From NCBI GenBank assembly GCA_021234155.1, contig JAJEKV010000008.1:15243294-15307293 (forward strand): DNA of 64,000 nt, in the 5' to 3' direction. The notes under the pieces are model-generated. The model searched no databases and had not been told where the DNA came from. It saw only the letters and a program-made list of their open reading frames with translations. Within the stretch, counting starts at the first letter, position 1, and every line of letters begins with the position of its first letter. A program made the position numbers and the translations under genes. Positions 22,800 to 31,495 of this stretch are shown piece by piece. Source of the DNA: Isoetes taiwanensis (Eukaryota; Streptophyta; Lycopodiopsida; Isoetales; Isoetaceae).

Positions 22800-23660
22800 T
22801 CACGCCGTGAGGGGCCGTGACAATTTTGATGAACTCACGCCTTTGGGCCGTGAGTTTGTTGTGGAAAGAGAATGATGCTGCTAGAATTTTAGGTTGATGA
22901 AAGTTGCACCTCCAAAGGCATAAGGCCTCAAAAATTGAAGAAGAGGTCAAGAAGTCACCATTAAACAAATCACGCCAAGGGGCCGTGATCGAGTTTGCAT
23001 CCAAGTGTTGAAGAATGGCTTTAACATGCCGTTGGGCCATGTAAGGTGAAGGTATGAAAGGGGCGGAAGGTTGAATCATAGTCACGCCATTTGCTTATAA
23101 GCACGCCATGTATAGAACGTGATAGATGGTATAAAAAAACCCTCTTCAATAGTAGAAGAAGTGGAAAATACCAAGAATGTTGCCCATGTTGAATGGCCTA
23201 AGTGCCAAGTGTGGCCATAAAAGAATCGAGTCATTGAAGATATGTGTTGAACGACAAGTGATTTCATGCTTTTTTTTTTTTTTTTTTCTCAATGGTTGGG
23301 TGGGCCGCACGCCGGAATTGGTGCCACGCCCGTGAGGGGCCGTGGGCGCTGAAGGTGCCATGGCCGGGGGTTCGAGCCTTGTAGGTCGCGCCGGATTGAC
23401 GGTGGTAGCATCCACGCCGCGATGGGCCGTGGGGGCTCGATAATCGAATGACCACGCCGTGAGGGGCCGTGGGGCATGATGCTCACGGAATGCTTTGGTG
23501 CTCGACGGGAGAGGTTCTTGAGGGCGAGAGGCCATGCCGCGATGGGCTAACACACGCCGCGGGAAGGCCGTGATGTCAAGAACAAAATGTGTTGTGGCTA
23601 AGCCTCGACCGCCAAACCGTGAAGCTTCAAAGGTTCGGTAGCCACGCCGATGGCCGCGGG
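22800..23660. repeat. interspersed 19-bp imperfect palindrome, ~10 copies
   Basis: Variants of CACGCCGTGAGGGGCCGTG appear near 22800, 22830, 22970, 23020, 23325, 23413, 23452, 23532, 23553 and 23640. Each pairs CACGGCC-like with GGCCGTG-like ends and is GC-rich against an AT-rich background. Spacing is irregular (about 25-300 bp). A poly(T) tract (23272-23287) interrupts the series. Confidence 0.6.
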
Positions 23661-24657
23661 GTGCGGGGGAGTCACCCGCGAGTTTTCCGGAAATGCCATG
23701 AAAGGTCGTGGAGCCGATGGTAGAGGAGATAGATTATTCATGCTTTTGTCTCAACGGATCTATAGAGTGTCAGAGGGATGTTTGCTCGCTTCCTTACAAA
23801 TCCATGGTCAAGCCGAAGTTTCTTCCTCGCGAATAGCCGGGGCCGTGGTAGATCTATGGTCGCAGTGGAACGCCTTCAATATTTGTAACATGGATGCTCT
23901 GCTTGCTAGACTCACACCAGACCATAGGCTATGAAGGGTGAAGTGTTGCAGTGTGGGCGTGGCTGGTTGGTAGATGCACATGAAGACTGCATAAACAGGG
24001 GCGGTTCTAGGTTGCAAATAAAGCCACAATGTGAAAAGCTTTCCCAAAGGTATTATGTGTGAAAAGATTGTGTAGGAAGAGGGCATTTCTGGCCACCAAA
24101 ATACTTTAGTAGAGAGATAGTATGGCTCCTGTGATGCTGCTCCAAGAGATGGCGTCGGATTTTACTGGTCTGCTATGATGTGGACAAAACCAGAGCTGTC
24201 TGTGACTGGAAGAATGAGAGGAGGAAAGTTGAACGGAATACATGCTTGATATTGAATGATAACCTTGATGTATAACCAGATGTGCTGATGCTCTTGAGTT
24301 GGTTCGTGAGGAAAGGAATGACTTTGTATCAGATTGTGCAAAATCATCTGAGTTAAATAATAGGCAGCTGAAAATTCTGTGAAAGTGGGGATCAAAGAAG
24401 AATCCTCGGTGAAAGGATGCGGTGCCACTGATATAGCCTTGATTGTCGGCAGAAATTTCTACCACGAATGGGTCATTGAACAGAGGCCCTGCCCCTTTTT
24501 GCAGGTAAACAGATGGGCGGCCTGATAAAAATGCATCAGCATGTCAAGGAATAAATCCCAAGCAAGTGTCTGTGAAGAATCAAAAGAACGAATCGAAATA
24601 TGTGTTGCTTGCCGGAGCTGAAAACTGTGCAAGACTTCTGCACCAAGTGATGTTAGC

Positions 24658-25284
24658 TCAAAGAAAAACTCTGCAGAGATGCGTAAAAGATAGATGCTCC
24701 GTGGGAAGAGCCGCTGGGCCTCTTCTTAGGTGGTTTGCTTGTCCATGCAACTGCAAAATCAAGGAGCCTTCAATCCCGAAGACACCTCGAGTAAAAAAAA
24801 CGAGTTGCTTGTGTGTAGACTCGAACACGATTCCATCAAGATGCGTAGCAACTATAAAGGAGAACCGTGGAGTCGCCAAAGATTGGTCCGCTAGAACCGG
24901 TGTCAAAACCCAAAATTGGTTGATAAGATGCGCTTGAACCGGTGGACTCGCAGAAAAATAGTAAGGAATAGAACTTCGAGGAGGATAAAGTCCCATCGAT
25001 CGCGATGTTATTATGCCAAAATTGAACCAAGATTTGGTGTTGGTTGTGTCTGCACCCAAAAAAAACATAACTGTACCGCCTGTGGCAATCATGTCGCAGA
25101 AGAAATGTGACTCCTTGCTTGAATGTGAGCACACACGATAGAAAGAAATAAATTGTGTGATGCTGAACCTAAATAAATGGAACAAATATATGCTCCTGGC
25201 TTGTAGAACAAATTTATGCTCCTGACTTGAACGTTCACAGAACAGAGTATGGATAGCAAAAACACGCTGGATGATAACCCCCAA
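24658..25284 (-). CDS. hypothetical ORF in LTR-element leader
   Basis: 208 open codons on the element's sense strand, close behind the primer-binding site, where gag would normally start. The product is rich in Phe, Ser and His. It has no CCHC knuckle, no capsid-like motif and no acceptable similarity that I recall. The frame lacks the nearby ATG context expected of gag. It is probably leader sequence that happens to be open. Confidence 0.15.
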   Translation of the reverse strand: MGVIIQRVFAIHTLFCERSSQEHKFVLQARSIYLFHLFRFSITQFISFYRVCSHSSKESHFFCDMIATGGTVMFFLGADTTNTKSWFNFGIITSRSMGLYPPRSSIPYYFSASPPVQAHLINQFWVLTPVLADQSLATPRFSFIVATHLDGIVFESTHKQLVFFTRGVFGIEGSLILQLHGQANHLRRGPAALPTEHLSFTHLCRVFL

Positions 25285-25467
25285 ATGTGATAAATAAGAA
25301 TCTTAGTTTGCCCCTTTTTTGAAAACGTGGGCAGATATAGCAGAGATAAGGATTGAAGATAGTGTCGATGTAGAACCAAAATTTTTTCTTGAAAACTTTT
25401 GGAGATGCTTGAAATAAAAAACAAGAGAGTGATCATGAGCCCAAGAGACCCCGGCATGAGGCGCCAG

Positions 25468-25912
25468 TGTTGATTTTTGGGGTTCTTGGCATCACCTTGC
25501 AGCAGCAGTCCATGACTACCGGATGCCACAAGGCTGCCACAAATGCTCATGAATCAACAAAAAAGGTGGGAAGAAACTCCAAGAACAAGAACAAAGCAAA
25601 GAATGAACAAAACAGAATCATATTGATGCTCCAAAAGGAGGTGCTCCAAACGTGAGCAGAAACCTAAACAATAAGAGGAAATGCTCTCTCTAAATAGTAG
25701 AGCAAAACCCTAACCCTAACTGACATCTCACCTTCCACAGATCTAGGCTAAATCTGGGCCATAGATTGTGGGGTCCAATATGACAAATACATGTGGCCTA
25801 TGCCACCTACCACATATGTGGGCTAAATCTGGGCCCTAGATCAAGTGGTCTAATGTGATAAATACATGTGGCCTATGCCACTCATACATATGTTTAGCCC
25901 AAAGGGCTAACA
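25468..25912 (-). repeat. 5' LTR of the non-autonomous element
   Basis: Upstream LTR in element orientation, so it should contain the element's promoter. The primer-binding site begins TGGCGCC one base beyond its inner end. That start is shared by many plant LTR elements, but the primer tRNA is not identified here. Confidence 0.9.
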
Positions 25913-25917
25913 AATTT

Positions 25918-26630
25918 TGGCGGAATGTGAAGGGTTTGTGGATACTTTCTCCTTGGCCTCGTGCATTCTTTCCGAATTAGGGTAAATGCTCCCATTATGG
26001 GCCCAAATGACTCCAGCCCCCCCTTGTTTGGCTCTCTATTCCCTTGGAAGGTGCTTCCGTAATGTGTGTACTAAGTCATGGGTATTCCCTTTGGAGGGAT
26101 GTTTCCATGGGGAGGGTGTGGGATGAGATTTTGCAGGGTTGCGTAAACACCTCAATTGGTGGAAGGGTAGCAAGTTGTCCATGGCGGTAGGATCACTATT
26201 GCCAAGTCAAGACTTTGTAGCACTCATGTGTATACAACATCTCGCATGTTAGCTCCCGAGGGTAAGATACAGTGCTTTGGATAAGATTGTTCAAATTTTG
26301 TGTGGGGCGGGGATGATGAAGGGGCGGTTGTTTAAAGTGGCTTGGTGGAAGTGTCTCCGCCTCCGGAGGATGGGGGCTTGGCCATTACGGATTTGGCACC
26401 TCCCGCGTAGTAAGGTGTTGGCCTCCAAGTTTGTTTGGAGCCTCCGCAGATGGAGCATCTTCTCCCCGGTGCGGTCGTTGTTGGCAGCCTCTCTTCGCCA
26501 TTGTGTGGCGCTTGGGAAGCCGCCTGCATGTGGAGTTGCCCCGGCACCGCTGTATGGTCTCCGCCTTTCCCACATGCATCCCCTTTTCTCACTGGGTGTT
26601 AAGGGGGCTTGGGATCATGTGCGCGTGCTC
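25918..26630 (+). pseudogene. L1-type ORF2, post-RT part
   Basis: This resumes the LINE after the LTR element. Frame-broken remnants include LDKIVQILCGAG-like and LFKVAWWKCLRL, then KVLASKFVWSLRRWSIFSPV (26415-26480) and GVKGAWDHVRVL (26600-26630), typical of the region between RT and zf-RVT in plant L1 ORF2. It is terminated by insertion of the hAT-like element at 26631. Confidence 0.75.
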
Positions 26631-26696
26631 CAGTTGATGATTTTAGTGGTACCATATTGTAATATGGGTATCACTATTTTGGCAATAAACTTATAC

Positions 26697-26988
26697 ACAC
26701 CAAAAAATGTTTACATTAAATTTTTATCTTTTTTTTTTTTTCAAAAGTTTGTTTGGGTGTGTTATGGCGATCTTGTGTTTTTTGTCATTGGAAGCAAAAA
26801 ATCAAAACACGATGTGTAGCATATGAACCATTAGTAAGACCTGCTCATATAATGGTGTACACATCGTTTTTTGATTTTTTTTCCTAACAAAAAACACAAG
26901 AACCGCCATAACACACCCAAACAAATTTTTTGAAAAAAAAAAAAAAAAAGATAAAATTTAATGTAAAAATTTTTTTTGTGTGTAAAAA
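26697..26988. repeat. long imperfect inverted repeat within hAT-like element
   Basis: The arms (about 26697-26832 and 26849-26988) share TTTACATTAAATTTTTATCT, GTTTGGGTGTGTTATGGCG and GATGTGTA with their reverse complements. There is a short spacer of about 16 bases and poly(T)/poly(A) in matching places. It could be a foldback insertion nested in the hAT-like element or a subterminal repeat of it. Confidence 0.75.
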
Positions 26989-27735
26989 TTTTTTTTGTGT
27001 TTTTTTTTTTTTTTGGTGTGTTTTTTGGTGTGTTTTTCTGCTTTTTTTTAATTAAATAATTTCATATAAGAAAATCATAAAACATAAAGCATAAGAGACA
27101 ACTTAAAATGCAATTTGCTCATGCACAAATGTATGTGCTTTAAATTATTTGGAGACATACAAAGTCATCATATGGAAGCATACAAAACATCTTTTATTTA
27201 GTTGGCCACTCTCCTAATAGCAAAAACACCAAGAGCACAATGTTCTAGACACAACTCTATGCACCCATGAACTCAGGGTGCTCTCGAAACAAAGCATATA
27301 GTCAATCCTTTTGCTGTTTCAGACTAAAAGAGCACGAACACCTGCTCATCTCAAATTAACACACGCCGCCACGCGTGTGGAGACTTTCACGCCGCTCATC
27401 GCCCATAGCAAAGAAGCATTCCTCAAGAATATCATAAACATTTTTAATGAAACTTGCAGCTCTAAGATGTTCCTTCCTCGATGCTTCGCCATCTCCAATG
27501 CATCAAAAATGGGCCATTCTCAACGCCTAGAACATTCTCTAATGCATTATCAATTTCCTTTTGCTCATCAATCGAGCCATCGAATCAACATCTATGAAGG
27601 GGGGTAAAGAGTGATTCACTAAGTTCATCAATGTCCTTGTTTGCACCTACACACATGAACAAGTAATTCGCCAATAATATGATAAAATAATAAAAATAGA
27701 GAAAATACTACATATTCAAAAAAAACGTTCTATGC

Positions 27736-28150
27736 CTAAGAAATAGATAAAGAATGATCTTTAAAATTTAAGGGGATGTAATCTTGAAGGGAGTGAAATC
27801 GGATCCTCGTGTGGAAAGAAGGTCGGGTCTCTTGTTCATACTCGTCCTCCACGTGCAAGGTTCCCTGAATCTCCGTGGTCATAACCATCATCAAGAGAAT
27901 CACCGCCGCTTTGACTAGAGAGGGGAGTGCATGAGCCATCAAGCTCATCTAATTTTCTCGCATCGCTCTCATCATCCCAAACCCTTCGCCTTCTTTTCCC
28001 CACTCTGCAAGGTATGGGAACAACGCCACTAGGTAGACCATAGATAACGCAAGCGTACATCTTTGATGGAGGCCCGAGGGGTGTGAGGGTCAAGCCATGC
28101 CGCCTCAACTCGCCTTGGCTAATGTGTGCGGGATTGATGGGAGCACCCAA
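27736..28150 (-). CDS. unrecognised ORFs within hAT-like element
   Basis: Two overlapping minus-strand frames (27836-28150, 104 codons; 27736-27948, 70 codons). The longer reads INPAHISQGELRRHGLTLTP, a basic patch GKRRRRVWDDE and an acidic serine-rich tail. Upstream (28160-28420) further minus-strand codon-like text is broken by frameshifts. It may be the element's own degraded gene or a captured host exon. I do not recognise a domain. Confidence 0.3.
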
Positions 28151-28499
28151 GCACTAGATAGAATAAACTTTTCGGTTCTAACATCCGTGCTATGGTGTAG
28201 CACAAACTAGGGTTCTTTGCTTTCTTCCATGGTACAATATGAAATGCTTGGCCACGATCAAGTTTCATTGTCTAGCGTGACACAATCCTTGATTTCACCT
28301 CGCCCATATAAGGCATACTTATTCTTGCCTTTCTCCATTTCCTCCGCACTAACCCTTTGGCATAGTACTTAAAATGCATTTTGCCCATATCCTTAAGGCA
28401 ATATCCAAGCATGCCAAAAACAATGCAAGCGCAGGTCCTTTAGGGCCTTGCACATGATTACCCGGGCCAGGGGGTTTATGCTCAACCCAATCCGTAGCA

Positions 28500-29210
28500 T
28501 GCTTGAGACGGAGTTGATCAATTAGGGGTTGTCATCTCCATCCCGAAAACACACCGCAGATGCAAATGGTCCAACTCCGATCCCCGCCCCTCCGGAAACC
28601 ATTCCCTCGCTATGCAATCATTGTCAAGAAACCTCGCACACCTTCAAGTATATTTCCTCCCGTGATGTCCCTCGCCGCAATGCTTACTTGACGCTTTTGG
28701 TCAAGGGACACTAGAAGCCTGCGGAACTAGGCTTCTTCCCTTTGCTTTGTTGGCTTTGGCCTTCGTGACGCTTCTCCTCAAGAAGCCTTTTTCTTCTCGC
28801 CCCCGAAGCTTCGCTTCTCCTCCTTCTCCTTAGCGCTGCTTTTTCTTTTCGCTTCTTTACAGAATCCCAGCAAACTCACATACGCTTTTCTCGCCTCGCC
28901 GCTTTTATCATGAAGAGTTATCTCCTTCTTTGGCCCCCCTCTTCCTCCCAATGATTAAAGGTTTCTCGGGGGCTAAAGGTGCATCGTCAGTTCTTCCTCT
29001 TCCTCAACAAAGCCGGATTTATGGAAATAAGGGGCTGAAAAGAAGAAAAACTTGCATCCAACGCCCTAGCAAGAGGAAAATGAAGTCGCTTTCCGCAATC
29101 AGCCTTCCTCATCTAAGCAAACTCGCGGCACATGCAGCAGACTTTCTGCTTGCTTGCATAAAAATTCATCAGTGTCTAGAGGCTTGGTTGAAAGGAACGT
29201 AAGTTTGGAT
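28500..29210. other. GC-richer block, possible organellar insert
   Basis: The composition differs from its surroundings. There are pyrimidine-rich strings (CTTCTCCTCAAGAAGCC, CGAAGCTTCGCTTCTCC), and a perfect hairpin GAAGCCT / AGGCTTC lies at 28714-28735. The texture is reminiscent of plant mitochondrial intergenic DNA. No mitochondrial gene was identified, so this is only a suggestion. Confidence 0.2.
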
Positions 29211-30398
29211 TTGGATTTGGATTTCAATGTGAGAAATGGTGCTTGGAAAATAACAAAGGTTTGATTTCGATTTGGTTTTCAAAAGATGAAGAATGTAACA
29301 AACCCGAAGGTGATGGTCGTGGTTCGAGTTGCATGGGCCATGGTAGACAGTTCAAGTGGAGGATCTCTGACCAGAATCGTAAAAGAAACTCGATCTTCCT
29401 CAGACGTAAATGGGTGTTTTGTGAATAGGAAAGGGCCGAAAATGGATTGTTCGAGCAGATCGAAGCTTTAAAAAATCTCAACCAAAATTAACTTCTACCA
29501 AAAAGAAACTCTGACCCAAATCTGATCCATCGCTAAACTCGATTTTTTTAGTGATGGACGATGTACCACGGGCTTACTGCTTTTGATGGACGATGGTCAG
29601 CCGCATAATTAGAACCCCAAATTAGAACCCTAAATTTAAAACAATGGTTTAAAACAAAAAACATTTCCAATGGTTCCAAAAAAACCCCAAACAACCATGC
29701 CAATGGTTAACCAAGGCATTTTTCAATTTTTCTTTTTCTTTCCCCCACCAAAAATCGAAATAATCATTTGGGAACCTTATTCGAAACTTTTTTGGAAGGC
29801 GATAAATTTTGTCCCTTCAAGAATTTATATATTGCATGTGGCGATAAATATTAATCACTAAAATATTTGTTTAGTACTTGTAACGATGTCTAAAATCTTA
29901 CCATAGTATTGTTGTCATGAGTGCAACATAATGACACATATAACACCCACTAACTAATGTCGTAAACCCCCTTTTGTTTTGCTTTTGTATATGAGAGTAT
30001 TATTTTCTCAAATGTGATTGTATCCCATGGTAAAGACATCAAATGGTATGGCTTTATCATGTTCTATAGACATTTAAGGTGTACGCAAATAATAATTCAA
30101 AACCTTCACCTCTATACTCCCTGATTATATGGAATTGGTAACTATGATTTTTAAGTAGGCGATCCGTTTGAGATTTATGAATTGAGATTATTGATAGAAT
30201 GGTGAAAAACCTCCTTCACTAAGTCCATATAGTTGGCGAATGTGGTAGAAGAGGGAAAGCTTCTCCAAAAAAATTTGGCGAATTAATCTCGCTATTTTAC
30301 TAAAGGAAACCTACTAAGCATAGTAGCAAATTTTTCAAAAATCCAAAAATATAGCAATTTTGCGATAAATAGCCACTAAAATCAACACTGGTATGCTC

Positions 30399-31480
30399 TT
30401 CCAGCTAGATTATGCCTCAGTTTATCACCACTCTTCTCCTTTCTTGTGGGTTCCTCTACCCCTCAAAGACTTGCCCTTTGGTCGCCATCGCATGCTCCTG
30501 ACGCGAAGTCTTGGAGGCGAAGCTGCTATGCTCACCTTGGAGGATTGGTATTGGGGTGGTCGCCTAGCTTCGTGGAGTTCTTTTCGAGCTCGCTTTTGCC
30601 CGGCGGGGCGTTGGATCGGGCTATCCGGGAACAAGTGGCGGGAGTATTCCGCTACACATACCTATAGTCCCTCGTGATGATGTGGTGGTGCAGGTTTGGA
30701 AGGTTCATCCGGATGTTGTGTCTTCTTGTTTTGTGCGGTCTTGTTACCGGGTATTGGCTATTCATGACACTCGCCACCTTCGTGCAAGTGGTCTCTCGCA
30801 GCCTTCCCGTTCTTGATGGCACTCGGTTTGATGTGGACATGGAGCTCACTTCCCCAATCGGGCGGTTAGGGTGCTTCGCGGGCGGGTGGTGCACCGCCAG
30901 ATCGTGGTGAATGTCCTTGTGAGTCGGGCTTAGGCCGTGTGAGCTCTCTTTGCCCTTGTTGTGGCATTCATCGTGAGAGACTGTGGAGCATTATCCGGTT
31001 TTATGCCCTCACTTGCGTCAGCCTGGGATTGGGTCGTGGCTTTGTTTCGTGTGAGATTGACTAGCCGCCAGCTTGCCGCTTCATGTGTATCCGGTGCTTG
31101 GTCGCTTATGCAAAGAAGCCTTGCATCCGGTATGGGCTTTGGTTGGTGTGGTTGATTTGGAAGCGGCAAAATGTTGTGGATCTTTCAGGGGATTCAGCAC
31201 TGCAGCTCCTCCGATTCCTCGACTTCGTGTACAAGCTATTTCAAAGCTTTACGGTGTTCCCCGGATTAGTAGAGCGGAAGTTTGCCATTTGGCTGACTTC
31301 TTGGGTGTTGTAGATGGTGATGGTCGGTTTACAGCCAAATAGAGTTGCGCTTTTTGTGAGTTTGTTGTGGAGTGTCGAGGTCTCGCTGTCTCTTTGGGGC
31401 AGTTCTCCTTCCTCCTCACTTGCTTTGTAACATTACCATTCTTTTAATATATTGATGACACAGTTCTTCAAAAAAAAAAA
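30399..31480 (+). pseudogene. L1-type ORF2 C-terminus with zf-RVT and poly(A)
   Basis: Reads LDYASVYHHSSPFLWVPLPL, then MLTLEDWYWGGRLASW (30530-30580), WRSLD-like text and, after several frameshifts, the zf-RVT region (SLCPCC-like, about 30940-30990), then VWLIWKRQNVVDLSGDSA-like sequence around 31140-31200. The 3' UTR ends CATTCTTTTAATATATTGATGACACAGTTCTTC plus poly(A). It matches 17854-18819 in layout and is more eroded. Confidence 0.85.
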
Positions 31481-31495
31481 ATTAAATCGGTGTTT

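Larger units (their letters stand above)
21521..25912 (-). mobile_element. non-autonomous LTR retrotransposon (LARD-like)
   Basis: Two direct LTRs (21521-21966, 446 bp; 25468-25912, 445 bp), about 96-97 % alike by eye, each start TGTTGATTTT and end GGGCTAACA. The TSD is AATTT at 21516-21520 and 25913-25917. Orientation is minus: the primer-binding site (TGGCGCC..., 25466 downward) lies one base inside the 25468 LTR, and a purine-rich tract (GGTGTGGGGGGAG on the minus strand, 21967-21979) lies inside the other. The 3.5-kb interior has no gag, protease, RT, RNase H or integrase that I can find, so it would need a helper. The LTRs contain AACCCTAACCCTAA, equal to two plant telomere repeats. It is inserted in the RT region of an L1-type LINE. 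Confidence 0.92.
26631..30390. mobile_element. hAT-like DNA transposon, 3.76 kb, 8-bp TSD
   Basis: Terminal inverted repeats: CAGTTGATGATTTTAGTGG (26631-26649) against CAGTGTTGATTTTAGTGG (reverse complement of 30373-30390). The 8-bp TSD is GCGTGCTC (26623-26630) and GTATGCTC (30391-30398). The two mismatches are exactly what CpG deamination on both strands would give. A CAG-type end with an 8-bp TSD is the hAT pattern. No hAT dimerisation domain or BED finger was found, so this is presumably non-autonomous or badly decayed. Inside lie a long inverted repeat (26697-26988), an unrecognised minus-strand ORF (27736-28150) and a GC-richer block (28500-29210). Confidence 0.8.
20639..31480 (+). mobile_element. 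L1-type LINE expanded by two nested insertions
   Basis: The outer edges are the direct repeat ATTAAATCGGTGTTT at 20624-20638 and 31481-31495, with poly(A) at 31470-31480. The LINE parts are 20639-21520, 25918-26630 and 30399-31480 (about 2.7 kb). The interruptions are an LTR element (21521-25912, TSD AATTT) and a hAT-like element (26631-30390, 8-bp TSD). After removing the hAT-like element the ORF2 frame runs on across the junction without a stop, which supports the reconstruction. The copy is 5'-truncated just upstream of the RT domain. Its 3' end matches the copies at 2699-2805 and 17854-18819. Order of events: LINE first, then the two insertions in either order. Confidence 0.9.

Noticed and set aside
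23146-23553. Pro/Arg-rich minus-strand open frames of 60-135 codons
   Set aside because: They arise from the repeated GC-rich palindrome in several frames at once and have no start context or domain.
26291-26592. Overlapping minus-strand frames with Arg/Gly-rich products
   Set aside because: They are antisense shadows of the L1-type ORF2 post-RT region on the plus strand.
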